Shown here: positions 22,962-32,700 of the stretch, one piece after another | Numbering within the stretch: position 1 is the stretch's first letter | How the letters are laid out: every line of letters starts with the position of its first letter | Origin: Petrolisthes cinctipes | Lineage: Eukaryota > Arthropoda > Malacostraca > Decapoda > Porcellanidae | Assembly: GCA_033782935.1 (NCBI GenBank) | Contig: JAWQEG010000167.1 | Coordinates: 1,861,501-1,925,500 of the forward strand | Length of the DNA: 64,000 nucleotides | Reading direction: 5' to 3' | Notes under the pieces: generated by a model | The model's database searches: none | What the model saw: the letters and a program-made list of their open reading frames with translations, nothing else | What the model was told of the DNA's origin: nothing | Program-made: the position numbers and the translations under genes

Positions 22962-23290
22962 CGGAACAGTAATCCAGGGCCATGACAGGCCCTGGCGAAT
23001 TATCCTTGCTGCCCAGCCGTGGGTGGGCCAGGCTGCTGACCACCCTGTGAGGCAGCCCAGAGTGGGACCCTCAAGTGGCACGGTCCTTCTGGGCGGGGTG
23101 GTTGAAGGAGGACTTGGGCTTCGAGTAGGACTTGGAGCCCTGTCCCCTTCCTCGAAACGGCTGCTGGCCCCTCTGGGAGGGCCTGTTGTGTGCTCTCGGG
23201 GGAGTGGGATAGGAGGGCCTCGGTAGCCTGGAGGGCTGGGAGGGCCTCCGGGGCTGGTAGGCTGGTCTGGCTGGCTGTGGGGCACGTGGC
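22962..23290 (-). CDS. Probable N-terminal exon of pol, overlapping gag in another frame
   Basis: The frame offset by +1 from gag is open from 23300 past the donor at 22961. Its 3' part reads GPTLGCLTGWSAAW, then GWAARIIRQGLSWPWITVP, ending exactly at a codon boundary at 22962. Joining to 22754 (PLRLPPASTK) keeps the RT frame and gives a W-rich, PPL-containing approach to the RT domain, resembling the N-terminal region of DIRS1-like RTs as I remember it. There is no ATG at its start, so entry would need a +1 shift from gag, an alternative splice form or a non-AUG start; which one cannot be told from sequence. The overlap with the gag 3' end covers about 220 bp. Confidence 0.6.
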
Positions 23291-25873
23291 CTACGGACAA
23301 ACAGAATGATTAGGAACCAAAGTAGACCCGAAAATCCTTTCATTTCACCCCCGTGACAACTCGGGTAAGACGAACACGAGAGGTACTTACTTGGAGGTGG
23401 AGGGTTTTGGTAAATTGATTACCGCTGGGAGGGAGGCGAAGATCGTGTCTGTCGCCGGTTGGTCAAAGAGGGCGGGGGACAAGGGGGCAGCTCGCACCAC
23501 TCCCCTCTGTGCCATCTCCGGCGCAGATTTAGCCGCCGCCTGGCGGGCTGCCAGTCTCGCCTCGGCGAACGCCTTCGCCTCCTCCCGCATGAAGTGGGTC
23601 GCCATCGCCGCCACGCCCTCCATCACGGTGGCCATGGAAGAGAGGGTGTCACTGTAAGGGGTAAACAAGGAAAAAACCGAGCGAACCCGGGGATAAGTAC
23701 CCGGGAGTAACAGAGAGACCCTCTACCCAGTATCCCTAAAAAACATGACACACGAGTAAGGTACTCACGCTAGCTGTACACCCGACATCTCGTGGTAGGA
23801 GTTGGTTAGGGCGTTGAGGCAGTCCCTAATCAACGAGGCGGCTGCTCCCGTGGAGATGGTGTGGGCCAACTCTAGACGGGTAGCAGACTCCGCCTGTCGC
23901 AACTTGCCATCGGGCTCCTTCAGCTGATAGGGGACCGGGGGCTCCTTCTCCGTCTTCCACAGGCACTCCCTCAAGCCCGGGGGGGCCCGGGAATGAGGGA
24001 GGATGACGGGGAAAGACGGAGGAGGGGGCTTCCTGGGCACGTTGTTTCTCTGGTGGTCCAGGGACTTAAGGAGAAGGGCTGGAATGTCCAGGTCCCCTTC
24101 GCCCTTATCCCACGGGAAGTACGCGTCCGGGGAAAGGAGGAGAGCCGTGTTACCGTGGGAGCGGTCAATCCTCCAAGCCCCGGACAAGTGTAGCTGGCTG
24201 TACTCCACCAGAAAACCCATCGCGTCCAGGGTCGCTGCAGAGGACACCCTAGATGAAGTGGGTACGGGCGCTGAGATAGGACGGACCTTGTAGAAGGGAA
24301 TAGCCTCGCCCTTCTCATCCGCCCCCCACTTCACCACGACGTCATCCCTCCGGATCCACACGTCTGGTTGAGCCGTGTCCGGAGACCAAGCCACCAGTCT
24401 GCCCTCCTCCGAAGAGTGGGTCCAGGTAGGAGGGAGAAGAGACCAAGAGTAGGGAAGGTATCCGTCTCCCGAAGGAGGGGGTGACGGGGACGGAGGTGCG
24501 GAGGTAACCAACTCCTCAGCTACGTCCCCCGACGGAGACTCGAGCCCCGTGGAAACGGGAGGCACGAAAAGGACTCCCACATCCCCGGGAGGACTCGCGC
24601 CCTCGACGGGAGCAGCAGCGGGAGGCGGGGGAACAGGAGCGGGTTCCGTAGCGACAGCCGGAGGCTGCGCGACGGAAGCCCCAGGGAAAGCGTGAGGAAT
24701 AAGGGTGTGGAAGATCTTAACTATCTTCCTCGACGAGGGGCTGTCCCCCCCCCCGCTTACCCTTGCGGGATTTGCGGGCGGGCGAAGGAGAGCTCCCCGA
24801 CGACGAAGAAGAGGAAGAGGACGACGAAGAAGAGGAGAAAGGAGAACGGCGACGAGCACGGGACTTCCTGGAGTGGCGGGACCTCTTAGCTGAACGCTTG
24901 CGTCCTCTAGAGAGGCCTGAGGAGCCAGCTCTAGCAGGAGGCGAAGCTGGGGGTTCCCTGCTGGGCCCTTGTACCGGTGAGGCAGTCGGGAGAACCAGCG
25001 CGACAGACTCGCTCGTTTCCCGGGGGGATAAGCCCCGAGAAGGAGTCGTAGTACCGCCTAGGGAAGGAGGCTCAATCTCTCGGGCCTCAGGAGGTTCTAG
25101 CCCCTGAGACTCCGAGAGACAGGAAGAAGGGTAACGGGTCCTGAATAAACCCAGGTCCGCTCCCAAAATCGGGTCCACCCACGCCAAAGAAGAACCGTCT
25201 CGTTTGTGGGCCATTCTCCTAGCCCTCGTCCACGCCATACGAAGAGAAGCAAGGGCAGAGAGCTTGGAGCGGGCAGAAGGGGAGGTAACCCGACACAACT
25301 CAGCCCAGGGGCGGCACACACCACACGCCAAAGGGTCGTAACCCAAGGGAGTGAAGCAGGGTGCGTGAGGTGAACAGTGCAGGTGTCCGTCAGGCGAGAC
25401 CCGCACGGTACATCCTGAGGCAGCACAAAGGGCACGAGTAGGCTGGGGGAGAAAAGAATACACAAACATGGGTTAACACGTGCAAACACTGGAACACAGA
25501 AGACACGAAACCCATCCTCCCCGAAGGAAAAAAGCGCGGGACACGCCCGCTGAACCTGGGGACCAGGACACGATCCCCCACACTCGCGCAGCCGCCCAGG
25601 GAAAAACCCCGTAAAACCAAAACCGTCCGCCACATGGAGCGGGTAAATAAGGGCCCCCCGGACAGAAAGAACCAGAAGGAGGGGTAGGAGGGGACCCGAT
25701 AGCCTGAGAAGAAACACTCCAGGCTGAAAATAATGGAAAAACCCCAAAAATAAAATAAAAAAACCCCGCCCGGGAGAGGAAGAGAGAACCAGGGCACAAT
25801 TCTCACTCCCCCTTACCGAGAGGGGACACATAATAATCGGGGAAGGCAAGAGGAAGGGTTGCAAAGACCCCAT
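23071..25873 (-). CDS. DIRS gag, multi-exon (about 656 residues if spliced as proposed)
   Basis: Nucleocapsid-type structural protein of the element. Proposed exons on the coding strand: 25873-25817, 25442-24761, a third ending at 23769 whose start is unresolved (24519 and 24664 considered, or continuous), 23651-23391 and 23290-23071 (TGA). The second exon opens with a Cys/His cluster (about 25427-25316: CAASGC, DGHLHCSPHAPC, ACGVC) likely to bind metal, then an Arg/Ser-rich tract with 13 successive serines encoded by a simple repeat. The third has a Pro/Ala-rich linker and a more globular part (YLPYSWSLLPPTW, FYKVRPIS, YFPWDKGEGD). The fourth is helical and Ala-rich (MREEAKAFAEARLAARQ). The last is Arg/Gly/Pro-rich (RGQQPFRGRGQGSK), suiting RNA binding. 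The start is the ATG at 25873; an in-frame ATG at 25831 is the alternative. Gag identity rests on position and composition. Confidence 0.75.
23291..23390 (-). other. Probable gag intron (100 nt)
   Basis: Donor CTCCAA|GTAAGT at 23391/23390 matches the consensus fully. The acceptor CATTCTGTTTGTCCGTAG lies at 23291, with a possible branch site CCTAAT about 30 nt upstream. Phase fits: AA plus G gives Lys, continuing into PRAPQPARPAY. Unspliced, gag would end at the TAA inside the donor. Confidence 0.85.
23652..23768 (-). other. Probable gag intron (117 nt)
   Basis: Donor CTAGC|GTGAGTAC at 23769/23768 and acceptor TTTTTTCCTTGTTTACCCCTTACAG at 23652. The upstream exon ends after two bases of a codon (GC) and the downstream exon supplies T, restoring Ala, so the frames join. 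Without splicing gag would stop at once (TGA within the donor). Confidence 0.85.
24520..24760 (-). other. Unresolved gag junction: intron or G-run frameshift
   Basis: The second gag exon reaches a donor-like AAGG|GTAAGC at 24761/24760, directly followed by a G10 run and a stop at 24717 in its frame. The next gag segment is in the +1 frame. Three readings fit: a 241-nt intron to the acceptor GGGGGACGTAG at 24520 (phase matches, weak pyrimidine tract); a one-base length change in the G10 run; or a shorter intron to TCGCGCAG at 24665 (good acceptor, wrong phase). I cannot choose between the first two. Confidence 0.4.
25443..25816 (-). other. Probable gag intron 1
   Basis: Donor CTCTCG|GTAAGG at 25817/25816 and acceptor TTCTTTTCTCCCCCAG at 25443, giving 374 nt. 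Splicing joins codon TCG of the first exon to CCT of the second in phase 0, adding an ATG to an exon that otherwise starts with the Cys/His cluster. The intron itself has few stops, so an unspliced reading frame (26002-25097) also exists but crosses the donor and acceptor in a different frame downstream. Confidence 0.75.
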
Positions 25874-26246
25874 GTGCTCACCACGTGGGGCGGAGAAGTC
25901 CCACGTGGCGCCCACTAACCTCGCTAAAAAAACCCAGAAACCCCGATAAAATACACACGAAGCATGTACTAGTGGCAGGAGGGACAGTGAAAGGGGGGAC
26001 AAAAGGAGAAAAACTCCGAAAACAGGGGCTGAAAAGCCCCCTTCGCTTAAGGAAAAGACTAAGTCCTAACGAAGAAAAAAAAAAAACCCATAAACACCTA
26101 AAACCCTCCTAGAAAACACACATGAAACATCTGCAAAGCAGGCTAGCCACTAGAACACAAAAGAAAAAATTAGCAGGAACACGCGACACAATACCATAGC
26201 GTAGCAGCGAGGAGCGTAGATGTTGACTGAGACGTGTTCCGCGACA
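25874..26246 (-). other. DIRS 5' untranslated/leader region
   Basis: No supportable gene. It lies between the right inverted repeat and the first gag ATG on the coding strand. It is purine/A-rich on the plus strand, so pyrimidine-rich on the coding strand. An 8-bp inverted pair, ggaacacg (26176-26183) and cgtgttcc (26233-26240), lies near the inverted repeat and could form a stem; its significance is unknown. No clear core promoter element was seen. Confidence 0.6.
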
Positions 26247-26453
26247 GAGTGGACGAGCGGTATTCAGCGGAGGAGGGGCTTAATACCTCACCTTACCACC
26301 ACCAGGTGGCTCCACTATCAGTACAGCGCCAGATTTGAATTTTATTTACTTCTGATGAACGTCACGGAATTGACCCTTCCAACCCAGATTATGCCTATAC
26401 GGGGCCTGGGCTTGTGAAGGGGCCTATTCTATAGCAAACAGCTGTGCTGGTTT
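26247..26453 (-). repeat. Right inverted terminal repeat (5' end of DIRS element)
   Basis: Reverse complement of 19064-19270. It lies upstream of gag on the coding strand, so it should hold the promoter and 5' untranslated sequence; I see no convincing TATA box. The outer extension (26454-26465, actataccaat) differs from the left one, as usual for DIRS1-like elements, whose terminal extensions are regenerated from the internal complementary region. Confidence 0.93.
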
Positions 26454-26465
26454 CACTATACCAAT

Positions 26466-26468
26466 AAT
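26466..26468. other. Insertion core trinucleotide AAT, right junction
   Basis: The element ends CTATACCAAT, followed by AAT and then satellite ATCGAATTTTCGG. Removing the element and one AAT restores acacaaaaatatcgaattttcgg, which is the ordinary satellite sequence (for example around 7060). Because CCAAT precedes the core, the exact boundary could be placed three bases earlier. Confidence 0.8.
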
Positions 26469-28689
26469 ATCGAATTTTCGGAGTTTTGAGCTTGAATTTG
26501 AGATATAAACGAGTACAGAAGATGCATGCACATATCGACTTTTTGCACCTAAAATATCGATTTTGAGCATGTTTTGGGTCTGTATCTTGAAAACATTCTA
26601 GCAAGAAGTAGGCAAGTACAGATTGCTTCTGGGACCCAAAAATATCGAATTTTCGAGTGTTTTGAACCTGAATTTGGGATATAGACGGGTACAGAAGATG
26701 CATACACATATTGACTTTGGGCAGCTAAAATATCGATTTTCTGCATGTTTTAGGCCAGTATTTTGAAAATACTCTAACACGGAGTATGCATGTACAGATG
26801 GCTTTTGGGACCCAAAAATATCGAATATTCGGGTGTTTTGAGTCTGAATTTGAGATATAAACGGGTACAGAAGATGCATGCACATATCGACTTTGGGCAC
26901 CCAAAATATCGATTTTGAGCATGTTTTGGGCCTGTATTTTTAAAACACTATAACACGGAGTAGACACGTACAGATCACTTTTGGGACCCAAATAAATCGA
27001 ATTTCCGGTTGTTCTGAGGCTGAATTTGAGATATGAACAGGTACAGAAGATGCATGCACATATCGACTTCGGGCACCTAAAATATCGATTTTGAGCATGT
27101 TTTGGGGCTGTATTTTGAAAATACTCAAACACGGTGTAGACATGTACAGATCGCTTCTGGGACACAAAAATATCGATTTTTTGGGTGTTTTGAGCCTGAA
27201 TTTGAGATATAAACGGGTACAGAAGATGCATACACATATCGACTTTGGCACCCAAAATATCGATTTTTAGTATGTTTTAGGCGTATAATTTGAAAATACT
27301 CTAACACGGAGTAGATATGTACAGATCGCTTGGGGGACCCAAAAATATCGAATATTCGGGTGTTTTGAGTCTGAATTTGAGATATAAACGGGTACAGAAG
27401 ATGCATGCACATATCGACTTTGGGCACCCAAAATATCGATTTTGAGCATGTTTTGGGCCTGTATTTTTAAAATACTCTAACACTGAGTAGACACGTACAG
27501 ATCGCTTCTGGAACCCAAATAAATCGAATTTTAGGGTGTTCTGAGCCTGAATTTGAGATATGAACGGATACAGAAGATGCATGCACATATCGACTTTGGG
27601 CACCTAAAATATCGATTTTGAGCATGTTTTGGGCCTGTATTTTGAAAATACTATAGCACGGTGTAGACATGTACAGATCGCTTCTGGGACACAAAAATAT
27701 CGATTTTTTGGGTGTTTTGAGCCTGAATTTGGGATATAAATGGGTACAGAAGATGCATACAGATATTGACTTTGGGCAGCTAAAATATCGATTTTCTGCA
27801 TGTTTTAGGCTTGTATTTAAAAAATACTCTAACACGGAGTATGCATGTACACATTGCTTTTGGGACCCAAAAATATCGAATATTCGGGTGTTTTGAGTCT
27901 GAATTTGAGGTATAAACGGGTACAGAAGATGCATGCACATATCGACTTTGGGCACCCAAAATATCGATTTTGAGCAGGTTTTGGGCCTGAATTTTTAAAA
28001 TACTCTAACACTGAATAGACACGTACAGATCGCTTCTATGACCCAAATAAATCGAATTTTCGAGTGTTCTGAGCCTGAATTTGAGATATGAAAGGGTACA
28101 GTAGATGCATGCACATATCGACTTTGGGCACCTAAAATATCGATTTTGAGCATGTTTTGGGCCTGTATTTTGAAAATACTTTAACACAGTGTAGACATGT
28201 ACAGATCGCTTCTGGGACACAAAAATATCGAATTTTCGGAGTTTTGAGCCTGAATTTGAGATATAAACGAGTACAGAAGATTCATGCACATATCGACTTT
28301 TTGCACCTAAAATATCGATTTTGAGCATGTTTTGGGTCTGTATCTTGAAAACTTTCTAGCAAGAAGTAGGCATGTACAGATTGCTTCTGGGACCCAAAAA
28401 TATCGAATTTTCGAGTGTTTTGAACCTGAATTTGGGATATAGACGGGTACAGAAGATGCATACACATATTGACTTTGGGCAGATAAAATATCGATTTACA
28501 TTATGTTTTAGGCCTGTATTTTGAAAATACTCTAACACGGAGTATGCATGTACAGATGGCTTTTGGGACCCAAAAATATCGAATATTCGGGTGTTTTGAG
28601 TCTGAATTTGAGATATAAACGGGTACAGAAGATGCATGCACATATCGACTTTGGGCACCCAAAATATCGATTTTGAGCATGTTTTGGGC

Positions 28690-29743
28690 CTGTATTTTTA
28701 AAACACTCTAAAACGGAGTAGACACGTACAGATCACTTCTGGTACCCAAATAAATCGAATTTTCGGTTGTTCTGAGCCTGAATTTGAGATATGAACAGGT
28801 ACAGAAGATGCATGCACATATCGACTTCGGGCACCTAAAATATCGATTTTGAGCATGTTTTGGGCCTGTATTTTGAAAATACTCAAACACGGTGTAGACA
28901 TGTACAGATCGCTTCTGGGACACAAAAATATCGATTTTTTGGGTGTTTTGAGCCTGAATTTGAGATATAAACGGGTACAGAAGATGCATACACATATCGA
29001 CTTTGGCACCCAAAATATCGATTTTTAGTATGTTTTGGGCGTATAATTTGAAAATACTCTAACACGGAGTAGGCATGTACAGATCGCTTCGGGGACCCAA
29101 AAATATCGAATATTCGGGTGTTTTGAGTGTGAATTTGAGATATAAACGGGTACAAAAGATGCATGCACATATCGACTTTGGGCACCCAAAATATCGATTT
29201 TGAGCATGTTTTGGGCCTGTATTTTTAAAACACTCTAAAACGGAGTAGACACGTACAGATCACTTCTGGTACCCAAATAAATCGAATTTTCGGTTGTTCT
29301 GAGCCTGAATTTGAGATATGAACAGGTACAGAAGATGCATGCACATATCGACTTCGGGCACCTAAAATATCGATTTTGAGCATGTTTTGGGCCTGTATTT
29401 TGAAAATACTCAAACACGGTGTAGACATGTACAGATCGCTTCTGGGACACAAAAATATCGATTTTTTGGGTGTTTTGAGCCTGAATTTGAGATATAAACG
29501 TGTACAGAAGATGCATACACATATCGACTTTGGCACCCAAAATATCGATTTTTAGTATGTTTTGGGCGTATAATTTGAAAATACTCTAACACGGAGTAGG
29601 CATGTACAGATCGCTTCTGGAACCCAAATAAATCGAATTTTAGGGTGTTCTGAGCCTGAATTTGAGATATAAACGAGTACGGAAGATGCATGCACATATC
29701 GACTTTTTGCACCTAAAATATCGATTTTGAGCATGTTTTGGGT
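28690..29743. repeat. 3-monomer (527-bp) tandem duplication
   Basis: The block starting near 28,690 (aaacactctaaaacgg, cttctggtacccaaataaatcg) recurs at 29,217 with offset 527 bp. A related block appears again near 30,808 (offset 1583 bp, nine monomers). The shared unusual cttctggtaccc variant ties them together. Confidence 0.65.
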
Positions 29744-32700
29744 CTGTATCTTGAAAACTTTCTAGCAAGAAGTAGGCATGTACAGATTGCTTCTGGGACC
29801 CAAAAATATCGAATTTTCGAGTGTTTTGAATCTGAATTTGGGATATAGACGGGTACAGAAGATGCATACACATATTGACTTTGGGCAGCTAAAATATCGA
29901 TTTTCTGCATGTTTTAGGCTTGTAATTTGAAAATACTCTAATACGGAGTATGCATGTACACATTGCTTTTGGGACCCAAAAATATCGAATATTCGGGTGT
30001 TTTGAGTCTGAATTTGAGATATAAACGGGTACAGAAGATGCATGCACATATCGACTTTGGGCACCCAAAATATCGATTTTGAGCATGTTTTGGGCCTGAA
30101 TTTTTAAAATACTCTAACACTGAATAGACACGTACAGATCGCTTCTAGGACCCAAATAAATCGAATTTTCAAAGTGTTCTGAGCCTGAATTTGAGATATG
30201 AAAGGGTACAGAAGATGCATGCACATATTGACTTTGGGCAACTAAAATATAGATTTTCGGCATGTTTTGGGCCTGTATTTTGAAAATACATTAACACGGA
30301 GTAGGCATGTACAGATCGCTTCTGGGACACAAAAATATCGACTTTTCGGGTGTTTTGAGCCTGAATTTGAGATATAAACGGGTACAGAAGATGCATGCAC
30401 ATATCGACTTTTCACACCTAAAATATCGATTTATAGCATGTTTTAAGCCTGTATCTTAAAAACATTCAAGCACTGAGTAGGCATGTGCAGATCGCTTACG
30501 GGACCCAAAAATATCGAATTTTCGGAGTTTTGAGCCTGAAATTGGGATATAACCGGGTACAGAGGATGCATGCACATATTGACTTTAGGCAGCTAAAATA
30601 TCGATTTACAGCATGTTTTAGGCCTGTATTTTAAAAATACTCTAACACGGAGTATGCATGTACAGATGGCTTTTGGGACCCAAAAATATCGAATATTCGG
30701 GTGTTTTGAGTCTGAATTTGAGATATAAACGGGTATAGAAGATGCATGCACATATCGACTTTAGGCACCCAAAATATCGATTTTGAGCATGTTTTTGGCC
30801 TGTATTTTTAAAACACTCTAACACGGAGTAGACACGTACAGATCACTTCTGGTACCCAAATAAATCGAATTTTCGGTTGTTCTGAGCCTGAATTTGAGAT
30901 ATGAACAGGTACAGAAGATGCATGCACATATCGACTTCGGGCACCTAAAATATCGATTTTGAGCATGTTTTGGGCCTGTATTTTGAAAATACTCAAACAC
31001 GGTGTAGACATGTACAGATCGCTTCTGGGACACAAAAATATCGATTTTTTGGGTGTTTTGAGCCTGAATTTGAGATATAAACGGGTACAGAAGATGCATA
31101 CACATATCGACTTTGGCACCCAAAATATCGAGATTTAGTATGTTTTGGGCGTATAATTTGAAAATACTCTAACACGGAGTAGGCATGTACAGATCGCTTC
31201 GGGGACCCAAAAATATCGAATATTCGGGTGTTTTGAGTCTGAATTTGAGATATAAACGGGTACAGAAGATGCATGCACATATCGACTTTGGGCACCCAAA
31301 ATATCGATTTTGAGCATGTTTTGGGCCTGTATTTTTAAAATACTCTAACACTGAGTAGACACGTACAGATCGCTTCTGGAACCCAAATAAATCGAATTTT
31401 AGGGTGTTCTGAGCCTGAATTTGAGATATGAACGGATACAGAAGATGCATGCACATATCGACTTTGGGCACCTAAAATATCGATTTTGAGCATGTTTTGG
31501 GCCTGTATTTTGAAAATACTATAGCACGGTGTAGACATGTACAGATCGCTTCTGGGACACAAAAATATCGATTTTTTGGGTGTTTTGAGCCTGAATTTGG
31601 GATATAAACGGGTACAGAAGATGCATGCACATTTCGACTTTTTGCACCTAAAATATCGATTTTGAGCATGTTTTGGGTCTGTATCTTGAAAACATTCTAG
31701 CAAGAAGTAGGCATGTACAGATTGCTTCTGGGACCCAAAAATATCGAATTTTCGAGTGTTTTGAACCTGAATTTGGGATATAGACGGATACAGAAGATGC
31801 ATACACATATTGACTTTGGGCAGCTAAAATATCGATTTTCTGCATGTTTTAGGCTTGTATTATGAAAATACTCTAACACGTAGTATGCATGTACACATTG
31901 CGTTTGGGACCCAAAAATATCGAATATTCGGGTGTTTTGAGTCTGAATTTGAGATATAAACGGGTACAGAAGATGCATGCACATATCGACTTTGGGCACC
32001 CAAAATATCGATTTTTAACATGTTTTGGGCCTGAATTTTTAAAATACTCTAACACTGAATAGACACGTACAGATCGCTTCTAGGACCCAAATAAATCGAA
32101 TTTTCGAGTGTTCTGAGCCTGAATTTGAGATATGAAAGGGTACAGAAGATGCATGCACATATCGACTTTGGGCACCTAAAATATCGATTTTGAGCATGTT
32201 TTGGGCCTGTATTTTGAAAATAATTTAACACAGTGTAGACATGTACAGATTGCTTCTGGGACACAAAAATATCGAATTTTCGGAATTTTGAGCCTGAATT
32301 TGAGATATAAACGAGTACAGAAGATGCATAAACATATAGACTTTTTGCACCTAAAATATCGATTTTGAGCATGTTTTGGGTCTATATCTTGAAAACTTTC
32401 TAGCAAGAAGTAGGCATGTACAGATTGCTTCTGGGACCCAAAAATATCGAATTTTCGAGTGTTTTGAACCTGAATTTGGGATATAGACGGGTACAGAAGA
32501 TGCATACACATATTGACTTTGGGCAGCTAAAATATCGATTTACATCATGTTTTAGGCCTGTATTTTGAAAATACTCTAACACGGAATATGCATGTACAGA
32601 TGGCTTTTGGGACCAAAAAATATCGAATATTCGGGTGTTTTGAGTCTGAATTTGAGATATAAACGGGTACAGAAGATGCATGCACATATCGACTTTGGGC

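Larger units (their letters stand above)
19014..26465 (-). mobile_element. DIRS1-like tyrosine-recombinase retrotransposon
   Basis: A 7,452-bp GC-rich insertion in the AT-rich satellite. It has inverted terminal repeats (19064-19270 and 26247-26453), an internal complementary region (19324-19425) near the 3' end, and genes on the minus strand in the order gag, RT-RNase H, tyrosine recombinase. There is no DDE integrase, no aspartic protease motif and no direct LTR pair. This combination defines the DIRS1-like group and excludes Ty3/Ty1-type LTR elements and Ngaro/PAT types with split direct repeats. RT-RH and recombinase are open throughout, and the terminal repeats differ at about three sites, so the insertion appears young. 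Insertion joined AAT to AAT without a longer target duplication. Family placement is firm; the species is not known. Confidence 0.95.

Noticed and set aside
20047..25107. Plus-strand reading frames inside the DIRS element
   Set aside because: They mirror the minus-strand genes in GC-rich DNA where stops are rare, show low-complexity Arg/Gly/Pro composition and have no recognised domain.
25097..26002. 301-codon frame across the start of gag
   Set aside because: It starts at a TTG, runs through the strong donor at 25816 and the strong acceptor at 25443, and leaves the gag frame. It is best seen as gag leader plus intron 1 and a shadow of exon 2.
19014..26465. LTR retrotransposon or retrovirus-like element
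   Set aside because: Terminal repeats are inverted, not direct. There is no DDE integrase, protease motif or primer-binding site, and a tyrosine recombinase and ICR are present.
19014..26465. Ngaro- or PAT-type tyrosine-recombinase element
   Set aside because: Those have split direct repeats. Here inverted terminal repeats and an ICR made of both end complements indicate the DIRS1-like type.
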